DNA from: Streptococcus uberis
Lineage (GTDB): Bacteria > Bacillota > Bacilli > Lactobacillales > Streptococcaceae
DNA length: 64,000 bases
Direction of reading: 5' to 3'
NCBI RefSeq assembly: GCF_900475595.1
Contig: NZ_LS483397.1
Span: forward strand, 219,001-283,000
Under the pieces are notes generated by a model. It did not search any database. It was not told where the DNA came from and saw only the letters and a program-made list of their open reading frames with translations. Positions 1 to 8,984 of this stretch are shown one piece after another. The position numbers were made by a program, and so were the translations under genes. Within the stretch, counting starts at the first letter, position 1; each line of letters opens with the position of its first letter.

Positions 1-46
1 CTAAGAGCTGATAAGAAACTTCTTGTAATTGTTGATCACTTTTCAT
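1..46 (-). CDS. 5' end of an unidentified gene (partial)
   Basis: Only the first 15 codons are inside the window. The start is an ATG at 46 (minus strand), preceded by a good GGAGGCG ribosome-binding site at 51-57. The visible peptide (MKSDQQLQEVSYQLL) is too short to identify. Confidence 0.6.
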   Translation of the reverse strand, partial: MKSDQQLQEVSYQLL

Positions 47-381
47 ATGACGCCTCCTTTCTTTGATTATATCATAGTGCAATTCCTTTACCTATAAAAA
101 GAGATAAGATAAACCTGTCACCTTTTGACCTCAAAAAGTAATGAAAATGTTCCATAAAAATGAAGAAAATTTTATGAAATTAGGGTATAGTAGATAATAT
201 ACTATTGCTATCAAAGGCTATGTGGTAACCATAGACATGCTGACACCATAAAAATGAGATTTTTTTAATATTTTTAAAACCTCTGACTTTTTAAAGTTGG
301 TTATTTTTAAAAACAATATTTTAAAAACTTAAATAATCAGTCATATCTGTGTAAAATGGATTTTATGAGGTAAAAAATGTT
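47..381. other. Intergenic region with AT-rich promoter-like sequence
   Basis: No gene is seen in these 335 bases between two divergently oriented genes. They hold AT-rich promoter-like sequence. One imperfect inverted repeat (ATAGTA...TACTAT) lies near 190-210, and another (CTATG-TGGTAAC-CATAG) near 218-234. Either could be an operator, but neither matches a motif I can name. Confidence 0.5.
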
Positions 382-720
382 ATGGAAAATAAAATTTTAC
401 AGGAATACATTTCAAAAAGAATACGACTGCTGAGGTTAGAAAAAGGCTTAACGCAGGAACAATTGGAAGAAAAAGCTGATCTTGGAACAAACTATGTTTA
501 TAAATTGGAAAATCAATCAACAAATATCAAAGTTAATACTTTGGAAAAAGTTATGACAGCATTAGACGTTGATTTTGAAGAATTTTTTGACATCAGTTTA
601 GTGGAACAAAACTCAGACTTATCTGACTTAATGGTTCAGATTAAAGAGCTGTCATCGGGGCAACAAGATCGTGTCATTAAAGCATTATCAACATTAGTTG
701 GAGAAATAAAAGGAAAATAA
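382..720 (+). CDS. XRE-family helix-turn-helix regulator
   Basis: A 112-residue protein. The Cro/C1-type HTH occupies about residues 8-65 (RLLRLEKGLTQEQL, then LENQSTNIKVNTLEKV), followed by a short acidic helical tail of about 40 residues. This is the size of a stand-alone HTH_3 repressor with no sensor domain. The ATG at 382 follows a GAGG-containing site. A closely spaced ATG at 376 is out of frame. Its divergent neighbour is the partial gene at the left edge. Target and inducer are unknown. Confidence 0.85.
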   Translation: MENKILQEYISKRIRLLRLEKGLTQEQLEEKADLGTNYVYKLENQSTNIKVNTLEKVMTALDVDFEEFFDISLVEQNSDLSDLMVQIKELSSGQQDRVIKALSTLVGEIKGK

Positions 721-726
721 TTCCTA

Positions 727-752
727 AGTCCTAATCCTGTAGGGCTTTTTTC
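727..752 (+). terminator. Rho-independent terminator
   Basis: A 6-bp stem (AGTCCT with AGGGCT, one G-T pair) and a run of T lie directly after the XRE regulator stop codon. Confidence 0.55.
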
Positions 753-849
753 TTTTACCTTAAAAGGCACATTGATAATACTGCATTTTGATATTCTAAT
801 TTTTCAGACTATGATACAATAATGAGGGAACCAAGCAAAGGAGAGACTT

Positions 850-1119
850 ATGGAAAAATTTTGCCAGTCATGTGCCATGCCCTTAACGCCAAAGGGACAA
901 GATTTTAGAGGAAATAATGCCGATGCTAGTAAATCGGATACTTATTGTTACCTCTGTTATCTTAATGGGCAGTTCACAGAACCAAATATCACCTTCGAAG
1001 AAATGGTAGCAAAGGGTCAAAAAGGCATCGAAGCCAGTCCCGGAAATGCCATCAGTAAATGGGTGATGAAAAAATCTTATCCCATGATGCTTAAAAAAGT
1101 GAGCAGATGGCAATCATAG
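850..1119 (+). CDS. Zinc-ribbon domain protein
   Basis: An 89-residue protein with four cysteines in two pairs, FCQSCAMPL near residue 5 and YCYLCYL near residue 33. This is the pattern of the putative zinc-ribbon family (zf-ribbon_2). A basic amphipathic helix follows. An AAGGAGA ribosome-binding site precedes the ATG. It is monocistronic, ending at a strong terminator. Its molecular role is unknown. Family members are common small proteins in streptococci and clostridia. Confidence 0.8.
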   Translation: MEKFCQSCAMPLTPKGQDFRGNNADASKSDTYCYLCYLNGQFTEPNITFEEMVAKGQKGIEASPGNAISKWVMKKSYPMMLKKVSRWQS

Positions 1120-1125
1120 TGACTC

Positions 1126-1152
1126 AAAAGGCAAGAAGCGTTTGCCTTTTTT
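1126..1152 (+). terminator. Rho-independent terminator
   Basis: An AAAAGGCAA / TTGCCTTTT stem ends in a T run, downstream of the zinc-ribbon gene. Its 3' edge abuts the promoter region of the following permease gene. Confidence 0.8.
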
Positions 1153-1192
1153 GTGTTGCCAAGAGCCTTTGACTCTATGCTATAATAAGTTT

Positions 1193-2113
1193 ATGAAATT
1201 TCAAGACAAACACCCGATTCTTCTTGGCTCTTTAGCAGCCTTAACCTGTGAAAGTCTCTTTGGACTTTCTTATCTGTTTACAAAATCCGCCACCAGTCAA
1301 TCCTCCCCTTTAGCCTTGTTGGGATGGCGCTTTTTATTAGCATTTTTGTTCATGCAATTGCTAGTTACTTTGGGTTGGGTTAAACTGACCATAAAAGGGA
1401 AATCCTTAGGACAGTTGGTAAAGATTTCATTTTTTAGTCCTGTCCTCTACTTTATTGGAGAAACCTTCGGCATCAAAATGACCACAGCCTCTGAGAGTGG
1501 TGCTTTTTTAGCCACCATACCGGTCATTGCCCTTATGGCTTCAAGCATTCTTTTAAGAGAAAAGCCAAATCGGCATCAGGTTATGGGGATTGGTTTGACC
1601 TTGGTTGGTGTACTTTTAACCGTCTTTGCCTTAGGCTTGTCAGCCAGTTTTTCCATTCCTGGCTATCTGATGCTGATCTTGGCTGTTATTGGTTATGCCT
1701 TTTATAGTGTTCATGTTGAAAAGGCCACAGCCTTTTCCGGAGCAGACATGACCTATATGATGCTCTTAGTTGGGGGCTTGGTTTTTCCCATTTTGGCTTT
1801 GGTAGAAGCGGTGCTAAAGCATCAGTTATATGAACTCCTCTTGTTACCTATTAGACATCAAGCTTTTTCCATAGCGGTGCTTTACCAAGCATTAGCTTGC
1901 TCAGTGATAGCCTTTTTCCTCTCCAATTTTGCTATTTCTAAAATCGGTGTTAACAAGGCTGCTTCATTCATTGGGGTTTCAACCTTGGTATCAATCCTAG
2001 CAGCAGTCCTCTTTTTAGGCGAAGCCTTTAGCCAATACCAAACTTTTGGTGCTTTTTTAATCATTCTTGGTGTCTATTTATCTAATATCCCTATCAAACA
2101 AAATAAGCCTTAG
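1193..2113 (+). CDS. DMT-superfamily permease (EamA, 10 TM)
   Basis: A 306-residue membrane protein with two EamA repeats, giving about ten hydrophobic helices, typical of drug/metabolite transporters. The substrate cannot be told from sequence. I chose the ATG at 1193 (MKFQDKHP). The upstream in-frame extension to 1142 lies inside the previous terminator and is not hydrophobic or conserved-looking. A TATAAT at 1181-1186 sits only 6 nt before this ATG and no Shine-Dalgarno is visible, so the mRNA may be leaderless. It stands alone between a zinc-ribbon gene and an RpiR regulator. Confidence 0.85.
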   Translation: MKFQDKHPILLGSLAALTCESLFGLSYLFTKSATSQSSPLALLGWRFLLAFLFMQLLVTLGWVKLTIKGKSLGQLVKISFFSPVLYFIGETFGIKMTTASESGAFLATIPVIALMASSILLREKPNRHQVMGIGLTLVGVLLTVFALGLSASFSIPGYLMLILAVIGYAFYSVHVEKATAFSGADMTYMMLLVGGLVFPILALVEAVLKHQLYELLLLPIRHQAFSIAVLYQALACSVIAFFLSNFAISKIGVNKAASFIGVSTLVSILAAVLFLGEAFSQYQTFGAFLIILGVYLSNIPIKQNKP

Positions 2114-2181
2114 AGAATTCCTTTTCTTGAGGCTTTTTATGTTAGAATAGAAGAAATAATTGAGAAAATGAGAGTATCGAG

Positions 2182-2979
2182 ATGACGATTTTAAGCCGTT
2201 TTGCTGAGAAAGAAAATTTTACGCCAACCGAGCAACTAATCATTGACTACTTGCAAAGCCATCAAGAAGAACTGGAATCACTGACTATTGGACAGCTGGC
2301 CAAGGGGACCTTTAGTTCAAATGCTAGCATCATCAGGCTTTGTCAAAAATGTGGTTATCAGGGTTTCAGGGATTTTCGCCTGGCCTTGGTATCAGAGTTG
2401 ACGTCCAGTCGTTATCTGGGTAAAATCGTTGATTTTTCAAGACCTTTCCAGATTAAGGAATCCAGTCAAGAAATGGTCAACGGCCTGTTTTCTCTTTATA
2501 AAAGTAGTATTGACCAAGTCCAGTCCTTGCTTGATATTCCACAATTGGAGGAGATGGCAGAGCAGATTGCCCAGTCAAATCGTCTCTTTTTATTTGGTTA
2601 TGGTGATGTCAAGTTAACCTTGAAGAGTTTCAGTAATAAATTGGTCAAAATCAACTATTTTCCAATTATGGCGACGGAAAACGAAGAGGAACATGAAATT
2701 GTTCCCCACATAACAAACGGGGATGTCGCCTTATTCGTTTCATACCGTGGAAAAAATGAAAAAATGGCTCAACACATTGTCTCCTTGAGACGACAAGGTG
2801 TTGCCACCTTTGTTATCACTGCTAATCAAAAGAGTCCTTTATTACCATACAGCAAAGGCTATCTCCTCATTCCAGATTTGGAAAAAGAGGATAAAATTGG
2901 AACCTTCTATTCTCAACTCTCTTTTGACTATCTCTTGAACCTGATTTACACCTTTCTTTATAAAAAACACTATGATTAA
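2182..2979 (+). CDS. MurR/RpiR-family transcriptional regulator
   Basis: A 265-residue protein with an N-terminal HTH_6 domain (residues ~1-75, with the ASIIRLCQKCGYQGFRDFR recognition segment) and a SIS sugar-phosphate-binding domain (~residues 115-250). This is the standard RpiR architecture and length. Such regulators sense phosphosugars. The next gene on the same strand is a Gfo/Idh oxidoreductase, so it may control that gene, but this is inference from position. Confidence 0.88.
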   Translation: MTILSRFAEKENFTPTEQLIIDYLQSHQEELESLTIGQLAKGTFSSNASIIRLCQKCGYQGFRDFRLALVSELTSSRYLGKIVDFSRPFQIKESSQEMVNGLFSLYKSSIDQVQSLLDIPQLEEMAEQIAQSNRLFLFGYGDVKLTLKSFSNKLVKINYFPIMATENEEEHEIVPHITNGDVALFVSYRGKNEKMAQHIVSLRRQGVATFVITANQKSPLLPYSKGYLLIPDLEKEDKIGTFYSQLSFDYLLNLIYTFLYKKHYD

Positions 2980-3113
2980 TGGACTTTTTGTCCACCAAAA
3001 TACTTGTTTTAGTGACAAATGATGAACCTTTTGACCTCTTTGGGGTCAAAGGGTTTTCTTCTGAACAAAAAAGCATAAACTGGAGGTATCAGATGGATTA
3101 AAGGAGAAATAGA

Positions 3114-4100
3114 ATGAAATTAGGCATTATTGGAACAGGGATTATTGTTCAAGAATTTTTACCAAAATTAGTCAAGATTGAAGGGATTGAGGTCTTAGGG
3201 CTACAAGGCATTCCGCAAGAAATGGATTTGGTTAAACAACTGGCTGCTGAAAATGGGGTGGCCCATGCTGTTTCAGATTTTGAGGCTCTAGCTGCTTTAG
3301 CTATTGATACCGTCTACGTGGCCGTACCGAACTTTTTACATACGCATTATAGCAAGCAAGCTTTGCAAAGAGGTTTGAATGTTATCGTTGAAAAACCAGC
3401 GACCAGTAATGATAAAGAACTGCTTGAGTTAAAAGGCATAGCTAAAGAAAATGATGTCTTTATTTTTGAAGCCGTGACGACCCCTTACTTAAAAGGCTTT
3501 GCCAAAATCAAAGAATGGTTACCAGAAATTGGTGACATCAAATTAGTTCAAAGTCAGTACAGTCAATATTCTCGCCGCTATGATGCTTTTAAGGAAGGAA
3601 CCATTTTACCAGCCTTTGATCCTCAAAAATCAGGGGGAGCCTTGATGGATTTGAACCTTTATAATTTGCATTTTGTCATGGGCTTATTTGGACAACCGCT
3701 ATCAAGCACTTACCTAGCAAATATGGAAAAGGCTATTGATACCAGCGGTATTTTAAGCATGACCTATCCAAGTTTCCAAGCATTATGTATTGCTGCTAAG
3801 GATAGTAAAGGGATGACTGGTGCTCTCATTCAAGGAGATAAAGGGCTAATTAGAACCTTTGCGCCAGCCAATGCCATTGGCAAAGTGGTTTTAGAAAAAT
3901 ATGATGGGACAGTATTAAGCTTTGAAGAAGACTCCTTTGAGAATCGTCTCATTCCAGAATTTACAGAGTTTATCACGGCAATCAATACGAAAGACCAAGA
4001 ATTCTATGAGGAGGCTATGGCTAGAAGTCTAGCTGTTAGTCGACTCCAAACACAAGCTCGTTTAGCCAATCAGATTATTTTTCCGGCAGATCAGGCATAG
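3114..4100 (+). CDS. Gfo/Idh/MocA-family NAD(P)-dependent oxidoreductase
   Basis: A 328-residue protein. The N-terminal Rossmann fold carries GIIGTGIIVQEF (residues ~4-15) and the conserved EKPATSN motif near residue 94. The C-terminal GFO/IDH/MocA domain covers about 130-325. A ribosome-binding site (AAAGGAGA) precedes the ATG. These enzymes oxidise or reduce sugar or inositol-like substrates, but the substrate here is unknown. It sits between an RpiR regulator and an Old-Yellow-Enzyme homologue on the same strand, possibly one small redox cluster. Confidence 0.88.
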   Translation: MKLGIIGTGIIVQEFLPKLVKIEGIEVLGLQGIPQEMDLVKQLAAENGVAHAVSDFEALAALAIDTVYVAVPNFLHTHYSKQALQRGLNVIVEKPATSNDKELLELKGIAKENDVFIFEAVTTPYLKGFAKIKEWLPEIGDIKLVQSQYSQYSRRYDAFKEGTILPAFDPQKSGGALMDLNLYNLHFVMGLFGQPLSSTYLANMEKAIDTSGILSMTYPSFQALCIAAKDSKGMTGALIQGDKGLIRTFAPANAIGKVVLEKYDGTVLSFEEDSFENRLIPEFTEFITAINTKDQEFYEEAMARSLAVSRLQTQARLANQIIFPADQA

Positions 4101-4162
4101 CAAAAGTGTAAAGGATAACCCTATATTTGTTATAATGGAAGAAAAATCAAAGGAGAAAAGCT

Positions 4163-5332
4163 ATGGATGTGTTAAAAGATCAAATTCGCTTACGACATGG
4201 CGCCGTTTTAGATAGTCCGATTGTGCAACCGCCTATGTTAACCTACTCAGGTAAAAAGGGAGGTTTTGCCAGCGAGGAAACCTTAGCCTATTATGGGGCT
4301 AGGTCTCAATCGGCAGGCATGGTGATAACAGAATTTCACTATGTCTCTGAAAATGGTGGTCCCTGTTCACCGCTAGGTTTTCCAGAACAACTCGGTATTC
4401 AAGACGATGACCATATTGCCTCCATTCAAGCGATTGCTAAAACCATCAAAAAGGATGGCAGTAAAGCGATATTGCAGATACATCATGGGGGCTACCAAGC
4501 TGGGGCGCGTGCCGCTCAGGGAAAAGAAGTCCTGGCTGTTAGTGAGCTTGATGTTGACTTTTTACCTTATCCTGTTCGTGAAATGACAAATGAGGAAATT
4601 GAAGAGATTATCAAAGACTTTGGACGCGCCACAAAACGTGCCATCCAAGCAGGATTTGATGGGGTTGAAATTCATGGTGCCAACCATTATTTAATTCAAC
4701 AATTCTTTTCCAAAACCTCTAATAGACGTCAGGATAAGTGGGGAGGTAGCCTTGAAAAATGCATGACTTTTGCACTGGAAGTGGTTAAAGAAGTGAAAGA
4801 GGTTATTGCTAAGGAAGCTCCAACCGACTTTATTTTAGGCTATCGCATTTCTCCTGAGGAAATCCATGGCTCTACGGTTGGTTATACTTATAAAGAATCG
4901 TTAGCACTTGTTAGCCAGTTAGCAAAAGAAGACTTTGATTACATCAGTTTATCTATTTGGGGAGGCTACGCTTCAAAACCAGTTGGTAGTGAAAAATCCT
5001 ATGGACAACTGTTTAAAGAAGTCGTTGGCCCAGAAACCAAGATTATGCTTGTTGGTTCGGTCTTCACAGAGGACCAAGCCCGCGATGCCATAGAACATCA
5101 CACCGACCTGATTGGAGTTGGACGAGGAACCTTGATAGACCCCCAATTTGCCCTTAAAATCAAGGAAAATAGAGGGCAAGACATTGTCCAAACCATCTCT
5201 CCAGAACAGGTAGCAAAAACAGGCTGGACAAGAGGTCTTCGGGAACAGTTTACCAAAGCAGACGCTGGCGGTTTACCCCCACTACCAGGACAAGACAGTA
5301 TCCTTTCCCTACATCAAGGATTATTTGACTAA
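4163..5332 (+). CDS. NADH:flavin oxidoreductase (Old Yellow Enzyme family)
   Basis: A 389-residue TIM-barrel flavoenzyme. Visible signatures are PPMLTYSG (residue ~22, FMN site), QIHHGGYQAG, and the family motif FDGVEIHGANHYLIQQF (~165-182). The phosphate-binding segment VGSVFTEDQA...IGVGRGTLIDP is in the last third. These enzymes reduce activated alkenes or act as NADH oxidases, with FMN as cofactor. A TATAAT at about 4132 and an AAAGGAG site support its own promoter. It ends at a strong bidirectional terminator. Confidence 0.88.
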   Translation: MDVLKDQIRLRHGAVLDSPIVQPPMLTYSGKKGGFASEETLAYYGARSQSAGMVITEFHYVSENGGPCSPLGFPEQLGIQDDDHIASIQAIAKTIKKDGSKAILQIHHGGYQAGARAAQGKEVLAVSELDVDFLPYPVREMTNEEIEEIIKDFGRATKRAIQAGFDGVEIHGANHYLIQQFFSKTSNRRQDKWGGSLEKCMTFALEVVKEVKEVIAKEAPTDFILGYRISPEEIHGSTVGYTYKESLALVSQLAKEDFDYISLSIWGGYASKPVGSEKSYGQLFKEVVGPETKIMLVGSVFTEDQARDAIEHHTDLIGVGRGTLIDPQFALKIKENRGQDIVQTISPEQVAKTGWTRGLREQFTKADAGGLPPLPGQDSILSLHQGLFD

Positions 5333-5360
5333 AAAGAAGTTCCGCAAGGAACTTCTTTTA
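5332..5360. terminator. Bidirectional terminator
   Basis: A near-perfect stem AAAGAAGTTCC-GCAA-GGAACTTCTTT with A and T runs on both sides lies between two convergent genes and can serve both. Confidence 0.9.
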
Positions 5361-6179
5361 ATTCTTTTGAGCCACTAACATGTCTGCTGCGACTGTAATC
5401 TTGTGGATTGAGGCCAAGGGAATTGCTTTTGTGTTGACATTAAAGAAAAGTGGTGTCATTTGGACAAAATGAGCTAATGCCTTATCTTCTATTGGATAAG
5501 TTTGGCTGAGATGCGTCATGTTGAAATCAGGAAAAGCTTCTGCGAAGTGGTCAACAATGGCTTGATTTGAATAGGTCTTGGATTGTAATTGCGCAGCTGC
5601 TGCCTCACGCAACTCTTGAAGGTGGTCACTTGCTGTGACCATTTTTATCAGTTTGCCGCCCGGCTTTAACACCCGAAGAAATTCCTGATAGTTTGCAGGT
5701 GAGAAAATGTCAAGAATCACATCGACACTGTCATCGGCAAGGGGAAGTTTTGCTAAGTCTCCGACAAACCAGGAGACCCGCTTTTGGGGGTCTTTTTTGG
5801 CTGCTAATAAGACGGAGTCCTTTGATAAGTCGAAGGCTAATAGTTGGTAGGAAGGATTTTCGGACAATGCGCGTGCATAGTAGCCTTCTCCACAAGCGAC
5901 GTCGAGAATGGTTAGACGATGATTGGAATCTAGTTCTTCTTTAAGAGCTTTTAAAATGTGACTGTAAAAGCCAGCCTCCAGAATCCGGCTACGCTGGATA
6001 AAGGAGTTTTTGTCATAATGAGGATCTTTTTTAGCATTCAATAGGAGATTGACATAGCCTTGCTTGGCCATATCAAAGGTATGCCTTTGCGGGCATAAAA
6101 GACTTGTCCCTGACAAATGGAGCGACATATGGCAAATTGGGCATTGAAACAGCGCAACAGATTGCGAAAACGAAGACAT
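5358..6179 (-). CDS. rlmA: 23S rRNA (guanine-N1)-methyltransferase, RlmA(II) type
   Basis: A 273-residue SAM-dependent methyltransferase. An N-terminal zinc finger (CPICHMSL...LLCPQRHTFD, residues ~13-36) precedes the conserved AKQGYVNLLL segment. The Rossmann methyltransferase motif ILDVACGEGYYARAL is near residue 95. This architecture is diagnostic of the RlmA/RrmA family. In Gram-positives the enzyme methylates G748 of 23S rRNA and influences ketolide and tylosin binding (established knowledge). GAAAGGAAG precedes the ATG. Confidence 0.9.
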   Translation of the reverse strand: MSSFSQSVALFQCPICHMSLHLSGTSLLCPQRHTFDMAKQGYVNLLLNAKKDPHYDKNSFIQRSRILEAGFYSHILKALKEELDSNHRLTILDVACGEGYYARALSENPSYQLLAFDLSKDSVLLAAKKDPQKRVSWFVGDLAKLPLADDSVDVILDIFSPANYQEFLRVLKPGGKLIKMVTASDHLQELREAAAAQLQSKTYSNQAIVDHFAEAFPDFNMTHLSQTYPIEDKALAHFVQMTPLFFNVNTKAIPLASIHKITVAADMLVAQKN

Positions 6180-6328
6180 TTAAAACTTCCTTTCAAGATG
6201 AATCACTTGCTATCTATTATACACTAATATGAGGTGGGTGACTTGGGAAAATCTCTCTGTTCGTGTTTTTTGAGATTGAATAGAAAAACTATTGTGATAT
6301 AATAGTGAAAATTATTTTGGGGGTATCT

Positions 6329-7354
6329 ATGATTAAAACCGTTGGTATTGTTAGTCTTTCACGTGGCTTATTGGGTGAAGACTTTATCAAGCATGAATTA
6401 GACCTTGGCATTAAGCGACTCGAGGACTACGGATTAGAAGTTAGGTTCTTACCCAATGCTTTGAAAGGTATCGATTATATAGAGGAACACCCAGAGGCGC
6501 GTGCATCAGATTTACTTGAAGCTATGGCCGATGACTCCATTGACATGATCCTCTGTGCCATTGGTGGTGATGATGCCTATCGCCTCTTACCTCACCTTTT
6601 CGAAAATAAGCAATTGGAAAAAGTGGCGAAACAGAAGATTTTTCTAGGTTTTTCAGACACAACAATGAATCACTTCATGCTTCATAAAGTTGGCATAAAA
6701 ACCTTTTATGGTCAGTCTTTTATCGCTGATATTTGTGAGTTAGATAAGAATATGTTGCCATATACTGAGCGCTATTTCAGAGAATTAATGCAAACTGGAA
6801 GTATTTCTGAAATTCGACCTAGTGAAGTCTGGTATGAAGAGCGTCAAGATTTTAGTGAAAATGCCTTAGGGACGCAGAGGATAGCCCATTCGAATCAGGG
6901 TTTCGAATTATTAAGAGGACCAGCAACTTTTTCTGGACCAATTTTAGGGGGCTGTCTAGAGTCTATCTATGATATCTTTGATAATAGCCGCTATTCAGAT
7001 ACTGTTGAGCTTTGCGACAAGTATAACCTTTTTCCTAGTTTGGAAGATTGGCGTGGCAAAATACTGTTATTAGAAACTAGCGAGGAGAAACCAAGTGTAG
7101 AAGAACATCGAAAAATGTTAGAAAAGCTCAAAGCTACTGGCCTTTTTAATGTTATCAATGGTATTATTGTTGGTAAACCTCAGGATGAGAGTCATTATCA
7201 AGCGTACAAAGAGAATTTCTTAGAGGTTATTGATGCTGATATTCCCATTCTCTATAATGTCAATGTCGGTCATGCAACGCCAAGAGCCATTGTTCCCTTG
7301 GGGCTCATGGCTCACGTCGATGCTGAAGAGCAAGTCATTCGCTTTGAAGACTAA
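6329..7354 (+). CDS. S66-family serine peptidase (LD-carboxypeptidase/MccF-like)
   Basis: A 341-residue protein from the ATG at 6329, which follows a GGGGG site. An upstream in-frame extension to 6305 would start next to the TATAAT at ~6298. S66 catalytic elements are all visible: the nucleophile serine in LGFSDTTMNHF, the glutamate in GGCLESIYDI, and the histidine in VNVGHATPRAIVPLG. Family members cleave LD-peptide bonds in murein or detoxify microcin-C-like peptides. The length and the C-terminal HATPRA segment fit the MccF-like branch common in Firmicutes, so peptidoglycan recycling is not proven. Confidence 0.85.
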   Translation: MIKTVGIVSLSRGLLGEDFIKHELDLGIKRLEDYGLEVRFLPNALKGIDYIEEHPEARASDLLEAMADDSIDMILCAIGGDDAYRLLPHLFENKQLEKVAKQKIFLGFSDTTMNHFMLHKVGIKTFYGQSFIADICELDKNMLPYTERYFRELMQTGSISEIRPSEVWYEERQDFSENALGTQRIAHSNQGFELLRGPATFSGPILGGCLESIYDIFDNSRYSDTVELCDKYNLFPSLEDWRGKILLLETSEEKPSVEEHRKMLEKLKATGLFNVINGIIVGKPQDESHYQAYKENFLEVIDADIPILYNVNVGHATPRAIVPLGLMAHVDAEEQVIRFED

Positions 7355-7381
7355 AAATACTATTTGAGACAACATTTCCAC

Positions 7382-7405
7382 AAAAAAAGCCCGCAAGGGC
7401 TTTTT
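7382..7405. terminator. Bidirectional terminator
   Basis: A stem AAAAAGCCC-GCAA-GGGCTTTTT lies between the convergent S66 peptidase and anti-sigma genes. Confidence 0.85.
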
Positions 7406-7407
7406 AG

Positions 7408-8334
7408 TTATTCAACATCTAATTGATAGTAGGGTTGGTAATCAATACTAGCTCCTAAGCTAGATCCGTATATCCATTTTTCCCCTTTTAGACTGTTAAA
7501 GTTTTCTGACTTTCCGGTTAAAATAATTCCAGCAAAGCTGAGTTGATCAACATCTTTAATGTGTTTGTTATCCTTCAAGTAGTTATCTAAATCAGAGTAG
7601 ATATTAACATTATTAATTCCAATATGAGGACTATTTTTTGAAACATTGAACATTGTGTTTATAGCTGAATGTATATTCTCGGTATCTGTACCAAATTGAT
7701 TTGGCCATTGCGAAGTATCTAGTGTGGTATAGGTACCAATCCATAACCAATTTTGCTTAAGGTTTTTTGGCAGCATGGTCTTTATTTCTTTGTAAGTATA
7801 TGGTTTATCAAAAGTGATAGCTACTTCAATGACCTTATCTTCTAGCTGGTTAAGGTATTTAAGATCTTGACTTGGACTGGTTTTGACGTCATTTTTGCTA
7901 AACTTGACCTTTGTGTTATAAAATTGTGGAATTTTCTGTAGGTTACCTCTATCATAAAGGAGTTTATTCTTGGAAAAAACATCACTTGCTCCAGCATTAA
8001 AGGCACCTGTCAAGCTATAATTGGCTTCGAAAGGCGAGTATGCGACTGGAATGCCATCTAAATCTTTGAAACGGTCGGCATGAACCTTACCGGAAAATTG
8101 TCCAGTTGGAAAATAGTAAAGACTATTATAAGAAATATTTGGGTAGGCAATCTCAGCCAACTGTTGGTAGTCATTATAAACTTTCTGCCCATTTTTGGCG
8201 GTCATATTGCTCAGCAATTTAAAACAAAGAGCAAAGAGGAGAAGAGTAGCTAGGAGACTGAAAACTATAGTCATTAAAAAGGTTTTTCTTCGGCGTTTTT
8301 TGGCTAGAAGGGCTAAGGGATCATTTGATTTCAT
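7408..8334 (-). CDS. Membrane-anchored anti-sigma-like protein (Sigma_reg_N/Sigma_reg_C type)
   Basis: A 308-residue protein with a basic cytoplasmic N-terminus (KKRRRK near residue 12), one transmembrane helix at ~18-42 and an extracytoplasmic domain of about 265 residues. Layout and sequence character match the sigma factor regulator N- and C-terminal domain family. The gene overlaps the 3' end of the ECF sigma factor by 14 nt, so the two are translationally coupled. That pairing is the main evidence that it holds the sigma factor at the membrane. The inducing signal is unknown. It ends at a strong terminator. Confidence 0.75.
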   Translation of the reverse strand: MKSNDPLALLAKKRRRKTFLMTIVFSLLATLLLFALCFKLLSNMTAKNGQKVYNDYQQLAEIAYPNISYNSLYYFPTGQFSGKVHADRFKDLDGIPVAYSPFEANYSLTGAFNAGASDVFSKNKLLYDRGNLQKIPQFYNTKVKFSKNDVKTSPSQDLKYLNQLEDKVIEVAITFDKPYTYKEIKTMLPKNLKQNWLWIGTYTTLDTSQWPNQFGTDTENIHSAINTMFNVSKNSPHIGINNVNIYSDLDNYLKDNKHIKDVDQLSFAGIILTGKSENFNSLKGEKWIYGSSLGASIDYQPYYQLDVE

Positions 8335-8821
8335 GATGAGTGTATCCTTTCGATTGAAGTTCTTGTTTGAGCTGACGTCGAGCGCGCATCAATGTGATTT
8401 TAATATTAGATTGAGATTTACCGGTAATTTCAGCGATTTCCTTAATGGAGAAATTTTGAAAATAGAAAAGATCTAGGAGAATTCGGAATTTTTCATTCAC
8501 TTGACTAATGGCTTCATCAAGCATGTCATAGCCTTCTTGATCGTAAGGGTTTAGGCTTTCTTGGGAAAAGAAGTCTCGCTTAAGGATATCGTAGTAGTGT
8601 TTATCTCGTCGATAGAGGTCAATGTAACGGCGAATGGCTGTGCGATACATCCATGCTCGAAGCTTACTGGAGGGTAAGCTATAATTAGCTTCCAGTATTT
8701 GGACAAAAACGTCTTGTGTCACGTCCTGTGCCTGATCAGGAGAAACCCCAGATTTCATCAAATAGGCTATGATTTCATTGGCATAGGACATCATTTCTTC
8801 TTCATAAGCATCAATATTAAT
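8321..8821 (-). CDS. ECF-type sigma-70 family RNA polymerase sigma factor
   Basis: The gene encodes about 166 residues. Region 2 (residues ~10-75, with LRAWMYRTAIRRYIDLYRRD) and region 4 (~100-155, with FYFQNFSIKEIAEITGKSQSNIKITLMRARRQL) are clear. The frame stays open upstream to 8884, but a promoter-like TATACT lies near 8867, so that extension is probably not translated. An AAGGAGG site at 8830-8836 is placed 8 nt before an in-frame ATT at 8819-8821. The first in-frame ATG is at 8794 and lacks its own site. I chose the ATT start tentatively. It is co-transcribed with the anti-sigma gene. Confidence 0.8.
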   Translation of the reverse strand: MNIDAYEEEMMSYANEIIAYLMKSGVSPDQAQDVTQDVFVQILEANYSLPSSKLRAWMYRTAIRRYIDLYRRDKHYYDILKRDFFSQESLNPYDQEGYDMLDEAISQVNEKFRILLDLFYFQNFSIKEIAEITGKSQSNIKITLMRARRQLKQELQSKGYTHHEIK

Positions 8822-8984
8822 GTGGAGATCCTCCTTTCTACTGTCTTTTCTTATCTTCACTAGTATAACGAATGGCAAGACCAAATAGTTACATGATTAA
8901 GATTTTTTTATATTTTATGATTATTGCTATATATTTTTCATTAATTTATAATGAAAGTGATAAAAAAGCAAGGAGATGATTTTC

